Virus record (IMG/VR): IMGVR_UViG_3300028553_000049 | Location: 1-47,214 of that record | Length of the DNA stretch: 47,214 nucleotides | Strand: one strand, 5' to 3' | Source: a virus | Part shown: piece after piece, positions 19,808-28,254 of the stretch | Layout: each line of letters begins with the position of its first letter | Numbering within the stretch: position 1 is the first letter of the stretch | The notes under the pieces: model-generated | What the model was told of the DNA's origin: nothing | Seen by the model: the letters and a program-made list of their open reading frames with translations, nothing else | Databases searched by the model: none | Position numbers and translations under genes: made by a program

Positions 19808-21421
19808 ATGGCAAACCCATCATTAAGATTTAAAAGAGGTACTCAGTCTGCATTTAATAGCGTTGGGTTGCAAACTGGCGAACCCGCTTTTATTACTGAT
19901 GATTACAATTTTTATATTGGTGTAGATGGAAACAGTGCAACTAATAAGTATTTTGGTAGTGCTAGATATTGGACTAAAGAAACCTCAACCGCAGGTAGTG
20001 GTGTAAATCTTGTAGAAGGCACTAATAACGGTGCTCATTTTATTACCTTAGCATCACCAGCGTCGGTAGGTGCTGCTGTAACGTATTATTTTCCAGCAGC
20101 AAATGGTGTACCAACTTCTGTATTAGCCAATGATGGTAATGGGAATTTATCTTGGGCAAGTGGATCTGCTAATCCAGTTTTTACTGGTATTGCTACATTT
20201 AATACTACATTACTTGATATCAATAGTGATGTAGATATTTCTGGTATTACTACAGTTAGTAATACCACAGACTCAACAACAAAGGATAATGGATCTTTGG
20301 TTATTGAAGGTGGTGTAGGTATTGAGAAAAGTTTAAATGTTGGCGGTAACTTAAAGGTATCTGGTATATCCACCTTTGTTGGTGCAGTGACTTTTGAAGG
20401 CGGTACAATCACTCTTGGTGATGCTAATACCGATAATGTAGTATTTAATGCTGATGTAAACTCGGGTATTCTACCAAATACCGATGCTACATTTGATATT
20501 GGTGATGCATCTGCTAGTAAGAGATGGAGACATGCTAGTTTCTCCGGAGTAGGAACCTTTGCAACTGGCGCAGTTATTGATGCAATTCAAATTGGCATAA
20601 CTGCCACTAATGAAATTGATACTAGTTCAGGAGTATTAATACTTGATTCTGCAGCAGGTCAAATTCAAATTACAGATGATTTATCGGTAACTGGTGTATC
20701 AACCTTTACTGGCGCCATTGATGCAAATGGTGGTGCTGATATTTCTGGGGGAGAAACAACCCTATCATCCGCAACAGTTAGTGATTTAACTGCAGGTAGA
20801 GTTGTCCTTGCTGGTACTTCAGGTTCTCTTGAAGATAGTGCTAATCTCACTTTTAGTGGTTTAGGACTTATTGTTGGTGCTGGTGGTGTTAATATCACTG
20901 GTGTTTCTACTTTCTCTACAGATTTAGTTGTTGGTGGTGATATTATAGTTAATGGAAATGATATTAAAGATGGTGGTGGAACTGCTGCAATTACGTTTGA
21001 TGGATCTGGTAATACTACAATTACTGGTAATTTAAACGTTAATGGATCTACAACACAAGTTAATACCGCTACATTAACAATTGAAGATAACTTAATTGAA
21101 CTTGGTAAAGTTGATGGCAATGCTCCAACTAGCGATTTAAACAAAGACATTGGTATGCTTTTACATTATTTTGATTCAGCAGCAAGATTGGGTGCTGTTT
21201 TTTATGACGATTCAGTATCAAGAGTTGTTGTTGCATCAAGAGTTGGAGAATCTTCTGGAGTGTTAACTGTAGATGCAGGATACTATGCTAACTTTGAACT
21301 TCAAGGATTATTTGTTACTGATACGGCTGGATCTGGAGAAGCAGTAATTTCATACGCTACTATTGGTGGAGTAACCGCAAGACATTTACAAAATATTACA
21401 GTTGATGGTGGTACATTCTAA
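19808..21421 (+). CDS. Tail fibre-like virion protein
   Basis: A 537-residue repetitive protein. The N-terminal part (LRFKRGTQSAFNSVGLQTGE, then PAFITDDYNFYIGVDG) follows the K-R-G-T ... G-E-P-x-F-x-T-D ... I-G-x-D-G pattern common at the base of phage tail fibres and receptor-binding proteins. The body contains repeats of the form D-L-x-V-T/S-G-V/I-S-T-F (NLKVSGISTFVG, DLSVTGVSTFTG, VNITGVSTFSTD, NLNVNGSTTQVN), typical of a trimeric beta-stalk. It ends with ITVDGGTF. The likely role is a short fibre or receptor-contact protein placed before the neck genes; no chaperone or autoproteolysis domain is visible. Codons here are less AT-biased than in the giant upstream gene, fitting strong expression. 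Confidence 0.75.
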   Translation: MANPSLRFKRGTQSAFNSVGLQTGEPAFITDDYNFYIGVDGNSATNKYFGSARYWTKETSTAGSGVNLVEGTNNGAHFITLASPASVGAAVTYYFPAANGVPTSVLANDGNGNLSWASGSANPVFTGIATFNTTLLDINSDVDISGITTVSNTTDSTTKDNGSLVIEGGVGIEKSLNVGGNLKVSGISTFVGAVTFEGGTITLGDANTDNVVFNADVNSGILPNTDATFDIGDASASKRWRHASFSGVGTFATGAVIDAIQIGITATNEIDTSSGVLILDSAAGQIQITDDLSVTGVSTFTGAIDANGGADISGGETTLSSATVSDLTAGRVVLAGTSGSLEDSANLTFSGLGLIVGAGGVNITGVSTFSTDLVVGGDIIVNGNDIKDGGGTAAITFDGSGNTTITGNLNVNGSTTQVNTATLTIEDNLIELGKVDGNAPTSDLNKDIGMLLHYFDSAARLGAVFYDDSVSRVVVASRVGESSGVLTVDAGYYANFELQGLFVTDTAGSGEAVISYATIGGVTARHLQNITVDGGTF

Positions 21422-21429
21422 AAATTAAT

Positions 21430-21618
21430 ATGAATGAATCTGAATTTACAACGTTTATTCAAATATATCAAAAGAGATTGAGTGATGCTATTACTCAATC
21501 AATTGCACTTGAAGCAAAAGTCATAGGACAAAATAAACAAATTTTAGAATTGAATGAACAAATTTCTAAGTTGACAAAAACAAATTCTAGAAAGAAAGTT
21601 GACGAGGAGTATTCATAA
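21430..21618 (+). CDS. Small coiled-coil hypothetical protein
   Basis: A 62-residue, mostly helical protein rich in Gln, Glu and Lys. Residues about 20-50 (ALEAKVIGQNKQILELNEQI) show heptad spacing of hydrophobics, so a short coiled coil is likely. It begins 8 bases after the fibre-like gene, within its transcript, and ends just before the late promoter of gene 13. Function unknown; an assembly helper is possible. Confidence 0.65.
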   Translation: MNESEFTTFIQIYQKRLSDAITQSIALEAKVIGQNKQILELNEQISKLTKTNSRKKVDEEYS

Positions 21619-21621
21619 ATA
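21614..21621 (+). promoter_or_regulatory. Late promoter (CATAAATA) for gene 13
   Basis: CATAAATA overlaps the stop of the small upstream gene and lies 18 bases before the gp13 ATG. It deviates from the consensus only in the first base. Confidence 0.6.
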
Positions 21622-21639
21622 TAAAAAAAGTACTGATAC

Positions 21640-22488
21640 ATGGCAAAACCATCTTCACGACAAGGGCTCATTGATTATTGTTTAAGGAGATTGGGAGCAC
21701 CTGTCTTAGAAATAAACGTTGATGACGATCAAATCGATGATTTGGTTGATGATGCTCTCCAGTATTTTCAAGAACGTCATTTTGATGGTGTTGAGAAAAT
21801 GTATCTTAAATATCAAATTACTCAACAAGATATAGACAGAGGAAAAGGTAAAAGAGCAGATAATCCAATTGGAATCGTAACTACAACGAGTTCAAGTGTT
21901 TCTATTCCTGGAATGGGAACAACAACATTTAATTTTTATGAGGATAGTAATTATATTCAAATTCCAGATAGTGTAATTGGTATTGAAGGAATATTTAAAG
22001 TTGATACTGGTGGTTTATCTGCTGGTATGTTTAATGTAGCATATCAAATTTTCTTAAATGATGTTTATAACTTTACTGCAATTGAACTATTGAATTATAC
22101 AATGGTTAAAAGTTATTTAGAAACCATAAATTTTTTAATTAATACTGATAAAAATATTAGATATACAAAAAGACAAAACAGGTTATATATTGACACCAAT
22201 TGGGCAGGACTCACTGCAGGGTCATATATTGTTATTGATTGTTATAGAATCTTAGATCCAAATGATTTCACAAAAGTATACAATGATTCATTTTTAAAAA
22301 CTTATTTGACATCTTTGATTAAAAAACAATGGGGTCAGAATTTAATAAAATTCCAAGGAGTTAAACTTCCTGGAGGAATTGAATTGAATGGAAGGCAAAT
22401 TTATGATGATGCTATTAATGAACTTGGGGATATTAAATCTAGAATGAGTTCCGAGTATGAATTACCACCTTTGGATATGATCGGTTAA
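21640..22488 (+). CDS. 13: Neck protein gp13 (head completion)
   Basis: The product is the neck protein that, with gp14, closes the filled head and forms the platform for tail joining. It has 282 residues, against 309 in T4. The N-terminus LIDYCLRRLGAPVLEINVDD followed by QIDDLVDDALQYFQERH is the hallmark of the marine phage gp13 family. The following genes 14, 15, 16 and 17 are in the canonical order, which supports the call. It has its own late promoter and lies 4 bases before gene 14, so the two partners are made together. Confidence 0.88.
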   Translation: MAKPSSRQGLIDYCLRRLGAPVLEINVDDDQIDDLVDDALQYFQERHFDGVEKMYLKYQITQQDIDRGKGKRADNPIGIVTTTSSSVSIPGMGTTTFNFYEDSNYIQIPDSVIGIEGIFKVDTGGLSAGMFNVAYQIFLNDVYNFTAIELLNYTMVKSYLETINFLINTDKNIRYTKRQNRLYIDTNWAGLTAGSYIVIDCYRILDPNDFTKVYNDSFLKTYLTSLIKKQWGQNLIKFQGVKLPGGIELNGRQIYDDAINELGDIKSRMSSEYELPPLDMIG

Positions 22489-22492
22489 TCTT

Positions 22493-23932
22493 ATGGCATT
22501 AAACCCATTTTTTTTACAAGGAAGTAAATCTGAACAAAATTTAGTTCAACAACTAATAAATGAACAACTTCGTATGTATGGAGTTGAAGTAATTTATATT
22601 CCAAGAAGATATCTGAGGGAACAAACAATTATTAAGGAGAATGTTTTATCAAGATTTGATGAAAACTATTTAATAGAAGCTTATTTAAAAAATTATTCAG
22701 GATTTGGTGGTGGTGGAGATATCTTAACTAAATTTGGAATTCAATCAAAAGACGAATTGAACCTAATCATATCTAGAGAAAGATTTGAGGATTTTATTTC
22801 TCCATTTTTACTTGATGTTGATTGGGATCCATTAAACGACTACAAGATATCCACAAGACCCGCAGAGGGCGATCTAATATACTTTCCACTAGTAGATACC
22901 TTATTCGAAATCAAATTTGTTGAAAATGAGGTTGATTTTTATCAACTACAAAAATTGTATGTTTATGAACTTACATGCGAACCATTTGAATATGAAGATG
23001 AAATTATAAATACTGGCATAGAAGAAATAGATGATAATTTCTCAGAATCTGGATATGGGGTTTCACTCACTTTAGTTGGAATAGGATCCACTGCAACAGC
23101 AATCACATCTCTTAGAAATGGTGCGATTTCAAATATTACGTTAATAAATGATGGATTTGGGTACTCTAGTACCCCATCAGTAGCAATTGGTGGTGCTCCA
23201 TCTGGAGGGATTAATGCATCTGCGGTTGCAATTATGACAGACAGATCTGCAAGTGGAATTATGACATCTCTCTCCATAAGAGAAATATTACTTACTAATA
23301 CTGGTGCTGGATATACATCTGTTCCTCTAGTTAGATTTATTGGTGGAGGTGGATCTGGTGCTGCAGCAACCGTTGGAATTGCTACTACAGGATCAGTAGG
23401 AATAGTAACAATTAGTTCTGGTGGAGATAAATATGTAGTTACCCCATCTATATCTTTCACTGCTGCCCCATCTGGTGGAACTACTGCTACTGGTGTCGTA
23501 GTAGTAAGTGCAGCAGGTACAATTACTCAAATTAGAATTACCAATGCTGGAGTTGGTTATACTGTTGCTCCTGCAATAACAATACAAAGTCCATCAGGAG
23601 TTGGAACTGGGAACTTTGTTCTAAATGAAATTGTAACTGGTGCTGCATCATCTGCAACAGCATTTGTTAAGAATTGGGATGCAGATACTAAGATTCTTAA
23701 TGTTCACAATGCGACAAGAACATTTAGAGTTGGAGAAATTATAGTAGGTTCTGCAACAACAGTATCTCACGTTGGTCTTGGTTCAACTGGAAGATATATG
23801 ATTAAATCAATTGATAAAACGCCAACCACTAACGTTGATAATTTTGAAATTTTTGCACAAAATAAAGAAATAGAAACTGCTGCTGATTTGATAGTTGATT
23901 TTTCTGAGAAACATCCATTTGGAGAATTTTAA
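22493..23932 (+). CDS. 14: Neck protein gp14 with large beta-repeat insertion
   Basis: gp14 forms the neck with gp13. The N-terminal 190 residues are the conserved neck domain (QGSKSEQNLVQQLINEQLRM, YIPRRYLREQTI), and the C-terminus (about 425-479, DNFEIFAQNKEIETAADLIV) is also conserved. Between them lies an insertion of roughly 230 residues absent from T4 gp14 (256 aa total). It holds three to four beta-repeats (NDGFGYSSTPSVAIGG, NTGAGYTSVPLVRFIGG, NAGVGYTVAPAITI) and one G-E-I-V-T-G-A-A-S-S unit with a W-D-A-D-T strand. The stop overlaps the gp15 start by 1 base (TAATG). The insertion probably projects from the neck like a collar decoration; this is inferred from its modular, surface-type composition. 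Confidence 0.88.
   Translation: MALNPFFLQGSKSEQNLVQQLINEQLRMYGVEVIYIPRRYLREQTIIKENVLSRFDENYLIEAYLKNYSGFGGGGDILTKFGIQSKDELNLIISRERFEDFISPFLLDVDWDPLNDYKISTRPAEGDLIYFPLVDTLFEIKFVENEVDFYQLQKLYVYELTCEPFEYEDEIINTGIEEIDDNFSESGYGVSLTLVGIGSTATAITSLRNGAISNITLINDGFGYSSTPSVAIGGAPSGGINASAVAIMTDRSASGIMTSLSIREILLTNTGAGYTSVPLVRFIGGGGSGAAATVGIATTGSVGIVTISSGGDKYVVTPSISFTAAPSGGTTATGVVVVSAAGTITQIRITNAGVGYTVAPAITIQSPSGVGTGNFVLNEIVTGAASSATAFVKNWDADTKILNVHNATRTFRVGEIIVGSATTVSHVGLGSTGRYMIKSIDKTPTTNVDNFEIFAQNKEIETAADLIVDFSEKHPFGEF
23070..23780 (+). repeat. Beta-repeat insertion inside gp14
   Basis: Three to four units of about 45-60 residues share the pattern I-T-x-x-N-x-G-x-G-Y-x-x-x-P-x-I/V, followed by a Gly/Ala/Ser-rich turn (GGGGSGAAAT, APSGGTTATG). 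They resemble repeats in the proteins at 1-9813, 9839-11458 and 11463-18908. The final unit (about 23615-23780) carries the G-E-x-V-x-G-x-x-S-x-x-A-x-V-x-x-W pattern found also at about 5215-5400. Confidence 0.7.
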
Positions 23933-24993
23933 TGTTAGGAAATTATTTTTACCACGAGATTTTAAGAAAAACTGTAATAAGTTTTGGCACACTGTTTAAT
24001 GATATTTACATTAGGCATAATGATTCTAATGGAAATCAAGCAAGTGAAATGCTCGTACCATTGGCGTATGGACCTATTCAAAAATTCCTGGCAAGAATTG
24101 AACAGCAACCAGATCTATCTAGAAGACAATCATCATCTTTAACATTGCCAAGAATGTCTTTTGAAATGAATGGGATTACTTATGATTCTTCAAGAAAAGG
24201 TTCTCCAATTCAAACCTTTAAAGCAATTAATCCTTCAGATAACACAAAAATTAATAAAGTGTTTATGCCGGTTCCATATAATCTCACATTTAATTTAAAT
24301 ATAATTTCAAAATTAAATGATGATGCTTTACAAATTATAGAACAAATTTTACCATTTTTTCAACCAGCATTTAATGTTACCGTGGATTTGATATCTTCTA
24401 TTGGAGAAAAAAGAGATATTCCCATAGTATTAAACACGATAAATTTTACAGATAATTATGAAGGTGATTTTTCAGAAAGAAGATATTTAATATATACTTT
24501 AAATTTTACTGCAAAAACAAATCTATTTGGACCAGTTGCTGATAGCACAAACGCTTTAATTAAAAAAGTTAAAACTGATTTTTATACCGATACAAATAGG
24601 CAAACCGCAAAAAGGGATGTTCGTTATACTGTTACTCCAAGAGCACTAAAAGATTATAACGATGACAATACTACAACACTAGCAGAAGACATTAATACTA
24701 AAGTGACGGAATTTAATGTGAGTGATGCAACTGCACTTGTTGTAGATACATACATTAGGATTGGTAATGAAAATATGCAGATTAAATCTAAATCTGGTAA
24801 TACAATTACTGTGTTTAGATCCATTGATGGCACATCATTAGAAACTCACACTTCGGGAGATTCCATAGATGTAATTAATAATACTGATAGAGATTTAATA
24901 CAACAAGATGATGATTTTGGTTTTACTACCGAAGCATCATTCTTTAATGATGGTGGTAAAACTTATAGTCCATCTACTGGGACGGATGTGTAA
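23932..24993 (+). CDS. 15: Tail completion / sheath stabiliser gp15
   Basis: gp15 caps the finished tail and connects it to the neck. The product follows the family closely: YFYHEILRKTVISFGTLFND at the N-terminus, PLAYGPIQKFLARIEQ, LPRMSFEM, and DDALQIIEQILPFFQPAFNV (T4: QIVEQILPYFQPHFN). The core spans about residues 1-225. With 353 residues it exceeds T4 gp15 (272 aa). The extension (about 245-325) contains YIRIGNENMQIKSKSGNTIT and FRSIDGTSLETHTSGDSI, an E-x-M ... G-N-x-x-T-V-x-R-x-x-x-G-T ... H-x-x-G unit also found in the two giant virion proteins. The start overlaps the gp14 stop by 1 base. Confidence 0.9.
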   Translation: MLGNYFYHEILRKTVISFGTLFNDIYIRHNDSNGNQASEMLVPLAYGPIQKFLARIEQQPDLSRRQSSSLTLPRMSFEMNGITYDSSRKGSPIQTFKAINPSDNTKINKVFMPVPYNLTFNLNIISKLNDDALQIIEQILPFFQPAFNVTVDLISSIGEKRDIPIVLNTINFTDNYEGDFSERRYLIYTLNFTAKTNLFGPVADSTNALIKKVKTDFYTDTNRQTAKRDVRYTVTPRALKDYNDDNTTTLAEDINTKVTEFNVSDATALVVDTYIRIGNENMQIKSKSGNTITVFRSIDGTSLETHTSGDSIDVINNTDRDLIQQDDDFGFTTEASFFNDGGKTYSPSTGTDV

Positions 24994-24998
24994 TTTTT

Positions 24999-25412
24999 AT
25001 GGAACATTATAATGGGATTGAAAAAGCATTAAATGTAGAAACTGAAATTATAAAAAAGTCTGAAATTTCTTCAATAGAAAAAATTTCAACTATGGAAGAT
25101 ATGCAAATAGATTATTCTTATAGTAGAAATCAACTTTATTCTTTAATAGAAAAGGGGCAGGAAGCGGTTAATGGAATTTTAGATGTTGCTGCAAGTTCAG
25201 ATCATCCAAGAGCTTATGAGGTTGCTGGTCAATTAATTAAAAATGTGGCAGATGTAACTGATAAATTGACAGAATTGCACAAAAAAATGAAAGATCTTAA
25301 TGATGACTATCAAGGACCAAAATCAATTACTAATAATGCTTTGTATGTAGGATCTACTGCAGATCTTTTACAATTAATTAAACAAGAAAAAAAGATGTCT
25401 TCGGCAGAATAA
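24999..25412 (+). CDS. 16: Small terminase subunit gp16
   Basis: A 137-residue, mostly helical acidic/basic protein. In T4-like phages gp16 recognises concatemeric DNA and stimulates the gp17 motor. Supporting features are the position after gene 15, the size (T4 gp16 is 164 aa), and the helical central block YSRNQLYSLIEKGQEAVNGI ... RAYEVAGQLIKNVADVTDKL, typical of the oligomerising core in this family. Unlike T4, the gene is separated from gene 17 by a 1.1 kb gene with its own late promoter. Confidence 0.8.
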   Translation: MEHYNGIEKALNVETEIIKKSEISSIEKISTMEDMQIDYSYSRNQLYSLIEKGQEAVNGILDVAASSDHPRAYEVAGQLIKNVADVTDKLTELHKKMKDLNDDYQGPKSITNNALYVGSTADLLQLIKQEKKMSSAE

Positions 25413-25414
25413 AT

Positions 25415-25422
25415 TATAAATA
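25415..25422 (+). promoter_or_regulatory. Late promoter (TATAAATA)
   Basis: A perfect TATAAATA starts 2 bases after the gp16 stop and 30 bases before the ATG at 25445, so the Cys-rich gene and gp17 can be transcribed independently of gp16. Confidence 0.65.
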
Positions 25423-25444
25423 ATTTGTTGGTATTATAGTTTTA

Positions 25445-26560
25445 ATGAAAAAAGATTGCGGTTGTGCTCATCAAAAGTGTAATAATACTCCAAAAGATAA
25501 AATGTGCCCTAAGCATGGTATGAGAGATTGTACGCTTAATGAAGAAGGTCTCCGCAATTGGTTTAAAAGTTCCAGTTCTAAAGATGGTAAAGGTGGTTGG
25601 GTAAACGTTGTAACTGGTGGAACCTGTGCAAGTGATGAACCAGGAGAAGGAGTTCCTAAATGTGTTTCTTCTTCCAAAAGAGTAAGTATGACGCCAGCAG
25701 AGAGACGTTCAGCAGCAGCAAGAAAAAAAAGACAAGATCCAGGACAACAAGCAAAATCTGGTGCTGCAGCGCCAACTAATGTTCCCACAGATTCCCCTAA
25801 AAAGAAAATGAACGAAGAATCAGATCAGAAAGGTAAAGGTAGTGGTTCAAAAGATGCTTGTTATCATAAAGTAAAATCTAGATATGATGTTTGGCCTAGT
25901 GCATATGCATCTGGAGCACTTGTTAAATGTCGTAAAGCAGGAGCAAAAAATTGGGGAAACAAATCAGAAAGTTTATCTGTAGATGTAACAAGTGAAGCGT
26001 GTTGGTCAGGATATACTGCTAAAGGTTTGAAAAAAAAAGATAATAAATTAGTTCCAAATTGTGTTAAAGAAGTATTAGAAAATCAATCAATATTAGAATC
26101 TCCAAAAGTAATTCGTAGCGTAGGACAAACTTACACTGTAATTTTAAATTGGAAAACTAAAATTTTAAGTATTAAATTTTTCTTTCCATCTCAGCAAAGA
26201 CCCACAAAGGAAGAAGTTCAGGCAGCAATAGAAAAGATTTATCCTGGCGCAATTTTACAATACTATGCACCTGCGATAAATGACCCAACAGGACCCTTTA
26301 TTGTTGTAGATGAAGCAGCTGCCTGGACAAAAAAGTCTGGTAAAAATTCGGAAGGTGGTTTAAATGAAAAAGGACGCAAATCTTACGAAGCAGATAATCC
26401 TGGATCTGATCTTAAGGCACCCAGCAAAAAAGTTGGAAATCCTCGCAGAAAAAGTTTTTGTGCAAGAATGAGTGGGATGAAAGCAAAGTTAACATCTGCA
26501 AAAACTGCTAGAGATCCTGATAGTAGAATTAATAAATCTCTTCGTGCTTGGAATTGTTAA
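25445..26560 (+). CDS. Cys- and Lys-rich multi-domain phage protein between terminase genes
   Basis: A 371-residue protein with no enzyme motif that I recognise. It reads as a string of small domains. Residues 5-28 carry a zinc-cluster-like set (C5, C7, H9, C12, C21, H24, C28). Residues about 34-78 hold LRNWFKSSSSKDGKGGWVNV...CASDEPGEG, a W-V-N-V/C unit resembling DUF5872-type domains. A Lys/Ala-rich linker follows. Residues about 139-165 contain ACYHKVKSRYDVWPSAYASG, a motif widespread in phage head and packaging-region proteins. An ACWSGYTAKG unit comes next, and the C-terminal 80 residues (AAWTKKSGKNSEGGLNEKG...SFCARMSGMKAKLTS) form another known phage domain of unknown function. The strong basic charge suggests nucleic-acid contact. 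It may assist packaging or be carried in the head; both are inferences from position and composition. Confidence 0.7.
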   Translation: MKKDCGCAHQKCNNTPKDKMCPKHGMRDCTLNEEGLRNWFKSSSSKDGKGGWVNVVTGGTCASDEPGEGVPKCVSSSKRVSMTPAERRSAAARKKRQDPGQQAKSGAAAPTNVPTDSPKKKMNEESDQKGKGSGSKDACYHKVKSRYDVWPSAYASGALVKCRKAGAKNWGNKSESLSVDVTSEACWSGYTAKGLKKKDNKLVPNCVKEVLENQSILESPKVIRSVGQTYTVILNWKTKILSIKFFFPSQQRPTKEEVQAAIEKIYPGAILQYYAPAINDPTGPFIVVDEAAAWTKKSGKNSEGGLNEKGRKSYEADNPGSDLKAPSKKVGNPRRKSFCARMSGMKAKLTSAKTARDPDSRINKSLRAWNC

Positions 26561-26563
26561 ATA

Positions 26564-28243
26564 ATGCCATATGATGATATTTACTTAGGTAATCCATTAC
26601 TTAAGAAAGCAAATGTAGATATTCAATTTACTCCAGATCAAGTTAAAGAATTTATAAAATGTAAAGACGATCCAGTATATTTCGCTAACAATTATATTAA
26701 GATTGTTAGCGTAGATGAGGGATTAATTCCTTTTGAAATATATCCATTTCAAGAAAAATTAATTAAAAATTTTCATAATTATAGATTCAACATTTGTAAA
26801 ATGCCAAGGCAATCTGGCAAATCTACGACTGTTGTCTCATATCTTTTACATTATGTTGTTTTTAACGATAATGTAAATGTGGGTATACTAGCAAACAAAG
26901 CCTCCACAGCAAAAGATCTTCTTGGGAGGTTGCAGAAATCTTATGAAAATCTTCCAAAGTGGATGCAGCAGGGTGTTCAAGTTTGGAATAAGGCATCATT
27001 AGAATTGGAAAATGGATCTAAAATTATAGCAGCATCCACCTCAGCATCTGCTGTTCGAGGAATGTCCTTCAACATTATATTTTTGGACGAATTTGCGTTT
27101 ATTCCTAATCATATTGCCGAAGACTTTTTTAGTTCGGTATATCCAACAATCTCATCAGGTAAAACTACTAAGGTAATTATCGTATCTACGCCAAAAGGCA
27201 TGAATCATTTTTACCGTTTATGGCATGATTCTGAAAGAGGTAAAAATGAATATATTCCAACTGAAGTTCATTGGACTGAAGTTCCCGGAAGAGATGCTGC
27301 TTGGAAAGCACAAACAATTAGCAATACATCAGAACAACAATTTCAACAAGAATTTGAATGTGATTTTTTAGGATCATCTGATACATTAATTTCTAGCGCC
27401 AAATTAAAGTCTTTAGTATTTGAAGATCCAATAAAGAAAAATAAAGGTTTAGATGTTTATGTAAATCCAATTGAAGATCGAAATTATTTTACAACTGTAG
27501 ATGTTGCTAGAGGAACTGAAAACGATTATTCTGCATTTATTGTTTTCGACATTACAGAGTTTCCTTGGAAGGTTGTTGCGAAATACAAAAACAATCAAAT
27601 TAAACCAATGCTTTTCCCTAGTATTATAAGTGATGTTGCTAAGGCTTATAATCAATCATATATCTTAGTTGAAATTAATGATATTGGAGAACAAGTTGCA
27701 AATATTTTACATTTTGATCTTGAATATGAAAATGTCTTAATGTGCTCAATGCGAGGAAGGGCTGGACAAATAGTTGGGCAAGGATTTTCTGGATCTAAAT
27801 CTCAACTTGGAATTAAGATGTCTAAGACAGTTAAAAAAATTGGTTGTTCAAATTTAAAAACTTTAATAGAAGACGATAAACTTATATTCAGTGATTATGA
27901 TATTATATCAGAATTAACTACATTTATTCAAAAAAATCATTCATTTGAAGCAGAACAGGGAGCAAATGATGATTTAGCAATGTGTCTTGTTATATTTGCA
28001 TGGTTAGTAGTACAACCATATTTCAAGGAAATGACTGATAATGATGTTCGTAAAAGAATATATGACGAACAGAAAAATCAAATTGAACAAGACATGGCGC
28101 CATTTGGATTTATTGTGGATGGTTTAGATGATGATTTTGAAGTTGTAGATAAGCATACTGGAGACCGATGGGTAAGAGCAAATAACAACAATGCAAATTT
28201 TGATGAGTATGGTGATCACTCTTTTATGTGGGATTACGTTTAA
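26564..28243 (+). CDS. 17: Large terminase subunit gp17 (packaging ATPase and nuclease)
   Basis: gp17 is the ATP-driven DNA packaging motor and headful nuclease. The 559-residue protein has Walker A PRQSGKST (residues 81-88), Walker B IIFLDE (161-166), the coupling motif IIVSTP (195-200), and an RNase H-like nuclease with acidic residues in TTVDVARG (D303), LVEIND (E360) and GANDDLAM (D459/D460). These match the ATPase and nuclease triads of T4 gp17 (610 aa). The C-terminal tail is acidic and ends in MWDYV. It starts 4 bases after the Cys-rich gene and likely shares its transcript. All key residues are present, so it should be active. Confidence 0.97.
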   Translation: MPYDDIYLGNPLLKKANVDIQFTPDQVKEFIKCKDDPVYFANNYIKIVSVDEGLIPFEIYPFQEKLIKNFHNYRFNICKMPRQSGKSTTVVSYLLHYVVFNDNVNVGILANKASTAKDLLGRLQKSYENLPKWMQQGVQVWNKASLELENGSKIIAASTSASAVRGMSFNIIFLDEFAFIPNHIAEDFFSSVYPTISSGKTTKVIIVSTPKGMNHFYRLWHDSERGKNEYIPTEVHWTEVPGRDAAWKAQTISNTSEQQFQQEFECDFLGSSDTLISSAKLKSLVFEDPIKKNKGLDVYVNPIEDRNYFTTVDVARGTENDYSAFIVFDITEFPWKVVAKYKNNQIKPMLFPSIISDVAKAYNQSYILVEINDIGEQVANILHFDLEYENVLMCSMRGRAGQIVGQGFSGSKSQLGIKMSKTVKKIGCSNLKTLIEDDKLIFSDYDIISELTTFIQKNHSFEAEQGANDDLAMCLVIFAWLVVQPYFKEMTDNDVRKRIYDEQKNQIEQDMAPFGFIVDGLDDDFEVVDKHTGDRWVRANNNNANFDEYGDHSFMWDYV

Positions 28244-28254
28244 AAGAGGGAATT

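Noticed and set aside
22963-23460. 165-codon minus-strand ORF opposite gp14
   Set aside because: It mirrors the Gly/Thr-rich repeat of gp14, is rich in Pro/Val/Ile as expected for the antisense of such repeats, and has no leader signals. Similar minus-strand ORFs (for example 20665-21150, 28812-29192, 31849-32238) were rejected for the same reason.
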